Shown piece after piece: positions 1-9,384 of a DNA stretch of 18,394 nt. A program made the position numbers and the translations under genes. Source of the stretch: Mucidula mucida (taxonomy: Eukaryota > Basidiomycota > Agaricomycetes > Agaricales > Physalacriaceae); the NCBI GenBank assembly GCA_015501055.1, contig JADNYV010000668.1:1-18394 (forward strand). Direction: 5' to 3'. Each line of letters begins with the position of its first letter. Position 1 is the first letter of the stretch. Under the pieces are notes generated by a model. That model saw nothing but the letters and a program-made list of their open reading frames with translations, had not been told where the DNA came from and made no database searches.

Positions 1-884
1 CTTCTCGTGAATATGTCGTCTGAATATGAACACATCACAGACACCTTCCGCGGCACTTGGCGACACTCCCATCCCACGGCGCTCGCGAATTTGTCCTTGG
101 CACGAAAATGTCTGGCCTATATGCCCCCTTCGTCATCTGCTATCATGGTTTCCCACCGCTCCCCCAGTTCTCTCATCGCCAACCTCATCACGAACAAACC
201 TGCCGTGAGCTCCAGTCTTCCCCACGCCCTCCTACAAGGCAATCGGAAACTGACGCCTCATACTCCCACGCTACTGCGACGAGGGCTTCCCATCCGTGTT
301 GTTCGCTCGGTTAGCGGAGATTGATCAAACGAAAATGACCCACCTGCTTGAAAAATCATTCGTCCGCACTCTTGATGAGAACAAATTCTACGGGCGCTTA
401 GAGAAGACATTGGATTTCGTGGTTATCGCGGGAGACTACGCAGGTGCCGCGATAGTGACGAAACGAGCCGTCACCGGAGGCGTCGAACCCGATATCGTAC
501 TTGGATAAGTTTGCGGTGCTTCCGAGCCATCAAGGGGACGGGACCGTTGATTTCCTGTGGGTGGCGCTGCATGATGAGACGTATGGATTGGGGCATCCGT
601 TCTCTGTCAACCCGAACGGGGGCAAGGGAGGGCAGGGCGAGGGACGCGATCTCGTGTGGCGGAGTCGTGCGAATAATCCGGTGAACAAGTGGTACTTTGA
701 GCGGAGCTCTGGGCATGTGAGACTGGGCTCGTGGGTGTTGTTTTGGTGCGATGCGGAGAAGCATCTGAAGATTGAGCAGAGTAGGCGTGGGATGGCTGGG
801 CTGTCGTATGTTGAGGATTGGGAGAAAGGGAGGCTTGCGTATTGGGCGGATGTTGTTGAAAAGATACCGTCTACGTGGAAATGA
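1..884 (+). CDS. ARG2: N-acetylglutamate synthase (amino-acid N-acetyltransferase), 3' part, two apparent frameshifts
   Basis: The encoded enzyme makes N-acetylglutamate from glutamate and acetyl-CoA, the first step of arginine synthesis, in fungal mitochondria. The 5' end lies outside the window. The coding signal starts in frame 1 (an [11 protein letters not shown] segment near 265-306), moves to frame 2 ([17 protein letters not shown], about 410-460) and then to frame 3 ([19 protein letters not shown] from 498, and [15 protein letters not shown]), ending at TGA 882-884 (stop after STWK). The conserved C-terminal NAT acetyltransferase domain is complete. Moving between frames needs one extra base near 310-313 and one in the AAA at 461-463; no GT-AG intron fits either place. 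The gene is therefore a pseudogene or, since it is a core biosynthetic gene, the sequence has two single-base errors. Family identity is strong; exon limits upstream of about 100 are uncertain. Confidence 0.88.
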
Positions 885-924
885 ACGGTTGGGTCTTCTG
901 ATGATTAGAAGTACTTTGTGTTCT

Positions 925-1077
925 TATAATTGTACTGTTATGTTACAAAGGAGACAAGCATAGCTTTGAGGGGATGGAAATAGAGTTACGTGGGCATCCT
1001 GCATTTCTCTTTGGAGGAGTTGAAAGCTTGTTGATCAGCTCGTAGATGGTTTTTTTTTTGCTCTGTATAGACGCCTG
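925..1077 (-). pseudogene. Decayed 3'-end relic of the AT-hook gene family found at 4884-6567
   Basis: This stretch aligns by eye with the 3' end and downstream flank of the minus-strand gene at 4884-6567. A GTTACAAAGGAGACAAG block (941-957) matches GTTACAACGGAGACAAG (4831-4847). A second block ending in TTTCTCTTTGGAGGAGT (about 986-1020) matches 4888-4922 with only a few substitutions. Weaker similarity continues to an ACGCCT shared near 1071. Read on the minus strand, the relic still encodes a tail like PPKRNAGCPRN where the live gene has PPKRKAGRPRK, so the AT-hook core is lost. Only the last codons and the 3' flank remain; a T-run at about 1050-1059 interrupts the similarity. The relic has the same orientation as the live copy and lies on the other side of the Crinkler-like gene. 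Confidence 0.6.
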
Positions 1078-1183
1078 AAAGTTCAAATGCAACTTAGCTT
1101 ACGGTTGTATTCGCAGAGATCCGAGGAAAACGCATTGCCTCACCCAGTCAAATCCGGTCCGGCGGAGTTCGAATTTAGAGTAG

Positions 1184-1204
1184 CGATCGATCAATAATCG
1201 ATCG
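1184..1204. promoter_or_regulatory. Perfect 8-bp inverted repeat upstream of the Crinkler-like gene
   Basis: CGATCGAT, a 5-nt spacer (CAATA), then ATCGATCG form perfect arms. The element lies 38 nt before the start codon at 1243, within the expected leader or core promoter. It could be a dimeric transcription-factor site or a hairpin in the 5' leader. No known fungal factor is assigned to it here. Confidence 0.35.
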
Positions 1205-1242
1205 TGCTCTTGTAGGTCAACCGCCACTTGACCGCCACCATC

Positions 1243-4200
1243 ATGTCCAGTCCGGACGACAAACGTTCACGCCTCGAAGCTCAAGTTTCCGATGAGGTTG
1301 ACACCGCTGAGCAGCGACCAGCTGAATCTACCTCTCTCTTCACTGAAGACGAACATGCTGAGCTCGATACGTTAGTCAACGATCAACTCGAAGTCATTAA
1401 CAACAAAACTCTTCGAGCTCTAAAATTAGGACTTGTCGATGTCCACCCGTATTACCGTCTGTTTGCGGCCTCTATTGTTGGCACGGTTTGCAAGTACTCC
1501 AAAAATCGATTGAGGGCGGGTTTTGTACTGGACGGTCACATTAATAATCATCCTAAGTTTCCTCCCAAAGAGTTGGCCGACATGTTGGAAGAAGATCTGG
1601 ACTTCTTCACTGCTGTTCTGTCTGCTGCTACGATCGGACAGTTCAAAGATATCCGCGACTACGGTAAGCCGCGTTCAGTGTTTTTTTTAACACTGTCTAA
1701 CCAGATAGTATTAGACTTTTTACATTCAAAAAGCTCTGCGTCGGCGCCCGGTTCAAGCCCAGAAGTGACAGCTCCAGAGAAAATTGGTACTGACAGTGTT
1801 ACCTGTACGCGATAAATTCTGACTGTCATGTTAGCCGTCGAGAATTCGTGGAAGATCGATTTCAAAGGCGATTCAGCCAAATTCTTCCTGAAAATTCTCC
1901 AGAATTATCAAGCAGATACCCTCAGGCTATATTACGCGCGATTTGTGACTATCACTCAGTCGTCCGGTACGGGAAAATCTCGTATGATTGACGAGGCCGG
2001 AAAGGAAGTCATCCTAATACCTGTCAATCTCTCGGTAGCAAAGCGTACGTGCATGGGAGCCGCTTTGGAATGTATCTGACGTTCCTTGATAGCCTACCCG
2101 CCCAGTGATCCTTCCATCCGAGAATGGCTCATTCGCTCTGTCGCCGAGACCGCGGAAGTCATGTATTTCAGGGCGCTAGCGCTCCTCTACGGTCTTTTTA
2201 CTCAGACCCAGATTTGCTTGGAAGAGTTGGCAAAGAGCTTACTCAATGAATCTGCACATGATGGAGGTTAGTTCAAGGCACTTCTAGTCAGTCGTCGACT
2301 CAGCTAAAACTGTATTAGCGTCGACACGAAGAAGGTTGCAGCGATTGGCCAGTAAGCTACGTGATTACTTCATGAAGGGAATGACGTTCGGAGAACATGG
2401 ACTCAACCGACGCACCTTTCATAAAGCGGTAAAAGACCTGGCCGAAGAGGTATGTCACCGTGAATACGTGATATCCAGTCTACTGTTCACTAAGCCCACA
2501 ATTCCAGTTCTTCAACTCTAAAGCCCCTCTCAAGGGCAAGCCTATTAGTCCTACTCAAGTTGGTGAGGCTGATCGGGGTAAGTGACTGGTGACAACAAGC
2601 ATTCCATACTCACTCGTGCATCCTTTAAAGTGCTCAAAGCTGCTTCAAATTTGTCGGCATTCATTGATCCGAACCGTGTGCTATCGGAGTCGGCACCCAC
2701 TATACTATTGTGCTTTGATGAGTCGCATGATCTCATAGGGAGTACTGCCCGCGTTCCTTCTCAATTTTCGGAGCTCCGGCGTGCATTGCGTGTTGTAAAA
2801 GAAGTCCCCATGTGGGCTATATTTCTCTCAACCGCGGGAAAGTTCCATCTGTTTGCTCCCGATCGCCCTATGGATCCTTCTGAAAGAATCAACACGGATG
2901 AACTGAAGACTTACGATCCCATCACCGAAACTGGGTTCGATGAATTTGCAGAACGTGTGGTCAGCGGCGGTCCACAGTCGACCCTCAGTAGCATTGCGTC
3001 CACTCACCATATGGCCCATCTAGGCCGAGCCTTGTGAGTATTCGAGTTTGTGGCCGTCGTCAAGTTCACTGACTCCTTCCAGGTTTGCAGCCCGCTTCGA
3101 CGAGGGCAGCCCGTCAGTTCGCGAGAACATTGTGGCTTTTGCACAAGACAAGCTTTTGGGCTTTGAGGGCAACCGAAGGAGAATTATGCCCGAAGATGCA
3201 AAGTTGGCCTGTCTCGCAGTTCGACTGGGTGTCGATTTCAAAGTAGGGAGCTCGAAAGCTGACACAGCTCAACACCGCCAGGTTGAACGACACACGCGTA
3301 TAATCCTATGCGCCGACGCCGTTAGCCATAACATGTTCACCTCTTCCTCTTCAGAACCTCTCTTAGCCGAAGCTTCATACCTCACCATGAAGGCAGCCAA
3401 AAACTGGACGCCGGCGGAAGCCTTACACCAACACTTGTCCATATCTGGAATCAATCTTGGAGACCGCGGAGAGTTTGCCGTTGCATTGCTTGCGTTGCTT
3501 GCTCGTGATGCTGCTGTAGCGCAAAACAGTAACGCTGTTCAAGAGACCACGACTCTGCAGCAGGATGGAGCACAGCGTGTCATCACCGTGACCGGTTTTC
3601 TCAAGGCGCTTCTCGAGACCAGCGACGGCGAGCTAGTAGCACAGCCCCCACATCCTATCGAGAAAGCGACACTGCATTTCACCACTCGAAGATACATTCG
3701 AAGAACGGAAAGATTTGGTTTAACCATTTTGTTCGTGTCGATGACTACGACGTCATCAACCAGGAGTTTTTGTGGCGCTTAATCAAGTCCGGAGCGGCTG
3801 TCATCTGGCGCGACGAACCAGCGGGGCATTGACCTTCTGATTCCGATCCTCATAGGAGATGTCCTCAGAAAGGAGAGTGTCACTGCAATTCTCATACAGG
3901 TCAAGAATGACAAGAGCTACACGGAAAAGCCTGCTAGGTGGTTATTCGATGCCATGGATCCTTTCCGAGTTGGCCTTTTTTCTAAAGGTGTTGTCCCTCT
4001 ACCTGTTATTCGCATGGTTTTTGCCGTAGCATCGAAGGAGTCGGCGGTTAACTACCTCCAAAGAGGATATATACCTCGCCTCCAAGAAACGGTACCTGGA
4101 CGAGCGTACCTGCACCTGGACTAAGACTTCATTTACGGCGTATGACATTGGTGTTCTGGGATTACCAGTCGGACTTTCCGTGCGATATCCCCAGACCAGG

Positions 4201-4459
4201 ATGTCATCTACGAAGATATCCTTCACCGCGCCAGGAGTCTTGCCAATCCGTACACACCAATGGAAGGCCCTTCGGATTTGACGTGGAACGGGGAGATATG
4301 CGACGGGCGATGAATCCGGGAGTGTCGGCTTTGCCGCAGCACCATCGGCGTTATATCGATACGCAGGATCCGAGTGTTGATGTGATATTGGACGACTCGA
4401 TCCCGGAAACACAACGGGCACAATTCCTTGAGGATCAGGACATGGCCGTCGATGAGTAG
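1243..4459 (+). CDS. Crinkler-like P-loop NTPase with putative C-terminal nuclease-like domain; 3' half frame-broken
   Basis: I recognise this as an Agaricomycete-expanded P-loop NTPase family resembling Crinkler (CRN) effector proteins. The start ATG at 1243 has an ACCATC context. Exons that join in phase are 1243-1663, 1709-1786, 1835-2044, 2093-2266, 2319-2449, 2508-2577, 2631-3033 and 3083 onward. The introns are 45-58 nt; the first (1664-1708) is 45 nt, open in frame and may be retained. The Walker A motif (SSGTGKSR, near 1963-1986) and a Walker B-like LLCFDES (near 2705-2725) are present. No LFLAK-type Crinkler header is seen at the N-terminus. Downstream, a WFNHFVRVDDYDV block (3716-3754) and an IDLLIPIL ... 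AILIQVKND block (3828-3915) resemble a restriction-endonuclease-fold D ... QxK core; that assignment is inference. Frame changes occur at about 3633-3700 (possibly a 56-nt intron), 3823-3826, 4020-4122, 4149 and about 4285-4305. The most likely last stop is 4457-4459, after an acidic tail. It is probably a pseudogene or a truncated gene. Confidence 0.65.
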
Positions 4460-4883
4460 AAGAGTGCGCGCGCGATTCAATTGGGTAGGATGAAGGTTGT
4501 TAAAGTGTACAAGTAGCACAATATGTAAATCACAGACAAAGTTTACTCAATCTTCAAATGACACTACTGTGTCTTTATGCCTACTGCTCTGATGGCTTTC
4601 TACGTCCCTGAAGGATATCGATAAGGAAGCTTGTATCGACACTTCGGCACCTTGCTTCACCAACAGTGCCACAATGATGGTCAGACCACGTCCAACGCCG
4701 AGTCTAATTTGAGCACAGCATGCGTATTGGGAGCGGATGCCTCACCTATTGGGCCCAAGGCACCATCCCGTATAGAAATGATTATTGCTCTTACGATCAG
4801 AATGAATTGTTAACAAGTGTTTCATTCAACGTTACAACGGAGACAAGAGTATGAGGTATCGCGCGGGGTTGAGTGTATGACTT
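4460..4883. other. Intergenic region between two convergent genes; possible antisense ankyrin-repeat relic
   Basis: No open gene is evident here. On the minus strand, about 4631-4740 encodes a short stretch containing TIIVALLVKQGAEVS, which resembles the second helix and turn of an ankyrin repeat (LLxxGAxV). Stops and a lack of further repeats mark it as a relic at most, or chance similarity. The rest holds the 3' flanks of the two convergent genes, including the GTTACAACGGAGACAAG block at 4831-4847 that is repeated at 941-957. Confidence 0.3.
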
Positions 4884-6567
4884 TCATTTACGAGGGCGTC
4901 CGGCCTTTCTCTTTGGAGGAGTAGAAGCGACGGAATTGCTGGTCGCCGATAGCTCTTTCGCGGTACGATGGTGCTTTACAGCCTTCAAAACGCCTACGCG
5001 CCTCCAAGGCACATACTTTCCACCGTCATCCACAATTGACTTCTTCAAGTTGTTGATGCCGTCTGTGACGATATTTTTGAAGCCGTGACAAGTCCAATGA
5101 TCGATGTTCTGAATGAGAAAATGCACCTGCAGGATGTGTGCGGGATTCTCCAATCTCCATTCGTGGAATACATTGGTACGCTTATGGTCGTCTTCACTGG
5201 GCGGTCCGGGATATGGCGCCGATAAGATCCTGATCGTCTGGCAATCTACTTTAGAATTGAAGACAAAGGAGAAACAGAGCGCACACCTGTGATTCGTCCT
5301 CGGCAGTCTTGCACCAGTCGACATGGGCTCGAACTGTACCGTCTGCCCACACCAGGCCAAAAACAGGGAGGTTTATTCCCAGAGAATGGAGGTGGCGAAG
5401 CGAGGCCGCGATGGACATTCTGTTCTGACGATATGCATCTGCCAATAGCGGATGGACGGGTTTCTTGTCCTCCCAGATGCTGCTGACGAACTCGAAGCCT
5501 GGTGAGCTGGGAAGCGCGCTGCATGGGGTGCTTTGGAAGCTGAACGCAGATCCCTTTTCGGCGCTTCCTGTCTTCTTGACCGTCTTGTGTCCTTTGAGGA
5601 CTTTGAAAGGAGACCCTTGGGACTCACACAAGTCGGAAATATACGACCGTGGGATTAAAAGCAGATTGTCTGGTATGACAGTCTTGGCATTGAGGACACG
5701 GACTTCCGTCGAGCAAAGGTCGGTTGAAAGAGGTTGAGGCAAAGAGACAACACATTGAGCGCTAAAGAGCGAAATGAATCGGTTGTGGATATGCAAGAAA
5801 CTTGATAAAGGCTGGGTCACATACCGCTGCTCGCTGTGCACGATCGCGGGTGATCGAAAGAAATCATACCTACCAGCGCGCAAATGAGAAGGCAAGTGGC
5901 GATGAATAGAGACATACGCTTTGGCAAAGTCAGCCTCTGAGTATTTTTCGCCTGACGCTTTCATTTTCCTGAGGCGCTTCCAAGCTCGAAACACAGCAAA
6001 CAGTTCCTGGTAAAGAAAATCGTCCGGAGGCGGATTGTCAGAGTCGGACGAGAAGAGGTCCGGACATGTTGTGCGCGCCTCTTCAAGGAACTTCACGTAT
6101 TCAGGTATAGGACGTTTATGATCGGTTTTCTGAGGAAGTCTACAAATTGAGAAGGTGAAGAGTCATACACTGCACGACTTTACCAGAGAATCGAGCCACC
6201 CTTTGGGAATCTTCGACTTGACATTCATCACAGAGGTGACGTCGGCTTTCAACGCGTCCGGAATATCAGAGAAGAGAACTTGGTCCATGTTCTGGCGGCT
6301 TGACCACGTCTCGAAGTGATTGGCATCGCGAGCTATTCTAATGTTGATGTTTGTCAGTGAGAAACTCATTCATAGACTCCAATACACTTACTGTGATGCC
6401 GAAAGAGAACGAGCAGTGCTAGACCTCGTAGTCTTTTTCCGGCCACCCCGGTTCGATGATGTGGGAGAGCTGTTGCTATCAGACAACGTGTTAGGATATA
6501 ACGTCCGAGGTCAAAGCGCCACGTCCGACGCGTGGCAATGTGAAAGAGTGACATACGCGCTGGACAT
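4884..6567 (-). CDS. Uncharacterised Agaricomycete protein with basic N-terminus and C-terminal AT-hook
   Basis: I do not know the function; the body resembles a recurrent Agaricomycete family of hypothetical proteins. In-phase minus-strand exons are 6567-6557 (11 nt, MSSA start), 6475-6392, 6337-6184, 6129-5825, 5761-5287 and 5237-4884, giving about 460 residues. The 63-nt intron 5824-5762 is a multiple of three and open, so an alternative form of about 481 residues is possible. Visible features are a basic, serine-rich N-terminus (GGRKKTTRSS), a PEYVKFLEEA segment, a VFGLVWADGTVRAHVDWC segment, a PYPGPPSEDDHKRTNVFHEW segment just after the last intron, and a final KRKAGRPRK. The GRP core flanked by basic residues is an AT-hook, so nuclear DNA binding is inferred. 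There is no catalytic motif I can name. Reading frames are clean throughout. It is transcribed divergently from the glucosylceramide synthase gene, and a relic of a paralog lies at 925-1077. Confidence 0.7.
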
Positions 6568-6821
6568 CCTATGATTTCCAGTTCCAGTTATGTTTCGCGA
6601 TGCGTAGATAGTCGTAAGGTTCGTGAGGAGTCGTGAGGTTTCGCAGGGGAGTAAGAGAGATGAGTGGGGGTTAAGCGCAAGCGCCTGGCTATTCCCTTTC
6701 TGGGGATTCAACCATTTGATTCCACGGATGCTTTAGTGCCACGTGTATTGGGCGGAATGTTCCGAGTGTTTTTGACAAATGACCTTTACCTCACACCATC
6801 ACCTCTCATGAAGCCATAGTC
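6568..6821. promoter_or_regulatory. Divergent promoter region between the AT-hook gene and the glucosylceramide synthase gene
   Basis: Only 254 bp separate the two start codons, so the genes must share upstream DNA. It contains a palindromic CACGTG E-box (6740-6745) immediately followed by a reverse CCAAT box (ATTGG, 6747-6751). These match known binding cores for bHLH factors and the HAP/CBC complex. Actual use is inferred. Confidence 0.45.
6808..6819 (+). promoter_or_regulatory. Minimal upstream ORF (Met-Lys-Pro-stop) in the leader of the glucosylceramide synthase gene
   Basis: ATG AAG CCA TAG ends only 2 nt before the ATG at 6822 taken as the main start. If the transcript begins upstream of 6808, ribosomes would meet this four-codon ORF first. 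Initiation at the main ATG would then depend on leaky scanning or on reinitiation over a very short distance. The transcript start is unknown, so the effect is inferred. Confidence 0.4.
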
Positions 6822-8324
6822 ATGAACGCGTCGAAACCTATTCCCTCTGGAAACGACTATCTTCAAGGAGATGGTGGGGAGTTTGCCATGATCACCATTT
6901 TGGCCTTTGTAGGCTTCATCTGGTATACTGTGATGTGGATCATCAGTATCATAGGATGCCAGACTGGGTACGCTGTTTTCCTTTAACATTCAAGTGCAGT
7001 ATTGACGGTGTAATAGGCGAAGAAGATACAAACTTCGTCCCCGCTCTCCCCTGTCTTCCGCTCCTGCCAACTCTGTGCCAGGTGTATCTGTCCTTCGGCC
7101 ATTAAAGGGCTTGGACACAAATCTTTACGAAAATCTCGAATCCACGTTCACGCAGGAGTATCCTAATTTCGAGATAATACTCTCAGTTGCGGAAGAAAAT
7201 GACCAAGCCCTCCCTATCGTTCGAGACCTCATGGCCAAGTACCCAAGTGTAAACGTCTCTATCATCGTTGGTACATTGCTACTCCACCCTCGGCACGTTG
7301 CCTGGACTGACACTCGGCAGGTGAGGAGGTTGTCGGCGTCAATCCCAAAGTCAACAATCTCGTGCGCTCGTTTCGACAAGCCAAGAACGACATCCTGTGG
7401 ATCCTGGATTCTAATGTCATGGCCGCGCCGGGCACTATGGCGCGTTCAGTGGATGCGTTGCAGGGGCACGACCGAAATGGGCGAAGAATTGCTCTCGTTC
7501 ATCATGTCCCTTTCGCGTACGCAACCGAATCGAGAATAGGGTCGAGGATCGACGAAGCATTCCTCAATACCAACCACGCGAAGATGTATCTCGCTATCAA
7601 CGCAGTAGCAGTGGATTCTTGCGTGGTTGGCAAGTCGAACTTGTACAGGCGCTCAGACGTCGAACGTCTCAACGGATCTCTTAAGCCTGTGGCAAAACAA
7701 GCTCCAGAGGACACCCCGGCCATTGGTCGAGGCTTTCCCGCTTTTGGCCGTTTCATGGCCGAAGACAATATGCTCGCGAGCGCGCTATGGCATGAGTTGG
7801 ACTTGAGACACGATTTGTCCTGCGATGTCGTCCGCAATGTTGTCGGCAAGATGTCACTGAAGGACTACATTCAGCGAAGGGCACGCTGGATTCGCGTTAG
7901 GAAACATATGGTCCTCTCGGCCACTATTCTCGAACCTTTCACTGAATCCGTTGTGGTTTCGGCAATAGGGGCTGCTAGCTTTAAACATTTGCTCGGAATA
8001 CCCGTACTGCCCTTCGTGCTGTTCCACTACATAGCGTGGCTTTCGGTAGATCTGGACGTATACGCTTCACTTGCTGGTCATCCGCTTCCGGATGCTATGA
8101 GATGGGAGTTTCTCGCCGGTTGGGTTGCGCGTGAGCTTTTGACTCTGCCTATATTTTTATACGCGGTCTTTGGCGGCGAAGTTACATGGCGAGGGCGAAA
8201 GTATCAGATGCTACGCAACGGGGAGGTCAGGCTAGTGGGTGAGCATTCTCCGCGATGGCGATGGCCGTGGTCGAGGACGCCAAAACATTATCAGCCAGTA
8301 GATGTCGAGGACGTGAGTTCGTAA
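6822..8324 (+). CDS. GCS1: Ceramide glucosyltransferase (glucosylceramide synthase, GT21 family)
   Basis: The enzyme transfers glucose from UDP-glucose to ceramide, making glucosylceramide at Golgi/ER membranes. Three exons join in phase: 6822-6967, 7017-7270 and 7321-8324, giving 467 residues, near the usual size of fungal members. An N-terminal membrane anchor (about residues 20-46, around MITILAFVGFIWYTVMWI) is followed by the catalytic domain. The GT21 signature is complete: D1 at about residue 111 (AEENDQAL), the NPKVNNL segment after the second intron, D2 at about 163 (LWILDSNV), D3 at about 282 (MAEDNML), and the (Q/R)xxRW motif at about 319-323 (RRARW). Hydrophobic segments near residues 340-420 fit the C-terminal membrane region. 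The start at 6822 gives the membrane anchor at the expected place; no in-frame upstream ATG is used. No frame breaks are present. Confidence 0.93.
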
Positions 8325-9384
8325 TCTCGTCGTCTGCTCGGTGCGTTTGTTTCACCAGCGGAGAGTCTAACGGCTTTACAATAGAGAGGCGTATTTCGGT
8401 TTTACGCCAATAATTATCGTTATGGTTCCAGGATTTTGTGTTCGATTCGTTCAAACTCTCCAGCCGACGAGGAACGTAGTAAGATACCAGGACGGAAAAA
8501 CGGGTGTATGTTCGTCTTGGGACAGACGCGAGGAATTCTCTTGACTAAGAAACAAGCTGTCAGTCGGAATAAAGGTATGTGTGTATGCGTTCGCCTTCCG
8601 TCTGCAAGAGCCCTGTGACTGCAGGCAACAGTTGTAAGCGCAGGATAAGATTGACTAACCCCATGAGATGGAAATCATTAAGCCCCGAGTAAAGGAGGAG
8701 TCCACTCCGCTGCACTCAACTTAGATTCCGGGCGGTATCGGTATGGGGTGGGAGAGCCCATCAGGACATGTGGATATAGTGCCTAGCAGGTACTTGGTGC
8801 GCGATATCCGAGAAGTTCGGGCTATAGCTATCCCAGACAGCAGCTCTGGGACACATAGCTACGAGGCTGATAGGCGCCAAAGAACATTCATTCGGAGATG
8901 AAGGGCGTCACGGTGACATAGCTTTCATTGAAGGTGTATCATGCTGCTTCTATATACAATAGCTGTTCGCAGTGGGTACTTGATGAAGATGGTATCACAG
9001 GAATTGATATAGGTCAATCAATAAACGCAATTCGGTCCAAGTCTGAGGCGACCACGGCATTGTCTTGTAGACTCTGAATCAGCTCAAGACAATACAAGAT
9101 CCAGAGAGAATGCAAGCACGTTCAACCAGTGCTGTAGTCAGTTGTAGTCAGACTGAAATATGCAACAGTCAGGCTGACAGATGGCTGTCGGTACAGAAAG
9201 TACGGCATATGTCAGCCTCTCGCCATAAAAGGCAAGAAACACCTTGAGCCGCCGAGCCGATGAATCACGTGGAGTCATCGGCGCCTGATGAATTTTGAAG
9301 AGACCTTCCTCACTGCACGACGACGTCCAGGACCCACTCCGGCTCGCTTTCCAATATCCGCCCACCTTGCCATCGTGCGATACG
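8325..9384. other. 1-kb intergenic spacer, no gene seen; two hairpin-forming repeats
   Basis: Only short, composition-poor ORFs occur here, with no recognisable protein or tRNA. It should hold the 3' UTR of the glucosyltransferase gene and the promoter of the Rad5-like gene. Visible structures are an imperfect hairpin at 8826-8860 (TCCCAGA/TCTGGGA core), a 9-bp inverted repeat ATTGTCTTG ... CAAGACAAT (9059-9067 and 9085-9093), and a close direct repeat of TGTAGTCAG (9133-9141 and 9143-9151). Confidence 0.5.

Noticed and set aside
1228..1242. Upstream extension of the Crinkler-like gene from a TTG codon
   Set aside because: TTG is not a usual fungal start; the ATG at 1243 has a suitable context and keeps the same frame.
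6140..6170. 31-nt GTGTAT...TAG intron in the AT-hook gene
   Set aside because: Too short for a fungal intron; the 54-nt GTAAAG...CAG intron 6183-6130 joins the exons in phase 0 and fits better.
8436..8618. 60-codon plus-strand ORF after the glucosyltransferase gene
   Set aside because: No family resemblance and it lies in what should be 3' flank; an open frame of this length is expected by chance.
9133..9151. TGTAGTCAG direct repeat as a regulatory module of the Rad5-like gene
   Set aside because: Two 9-bp copies one base apart are too little evidence for function; mentioned only as spacer content.
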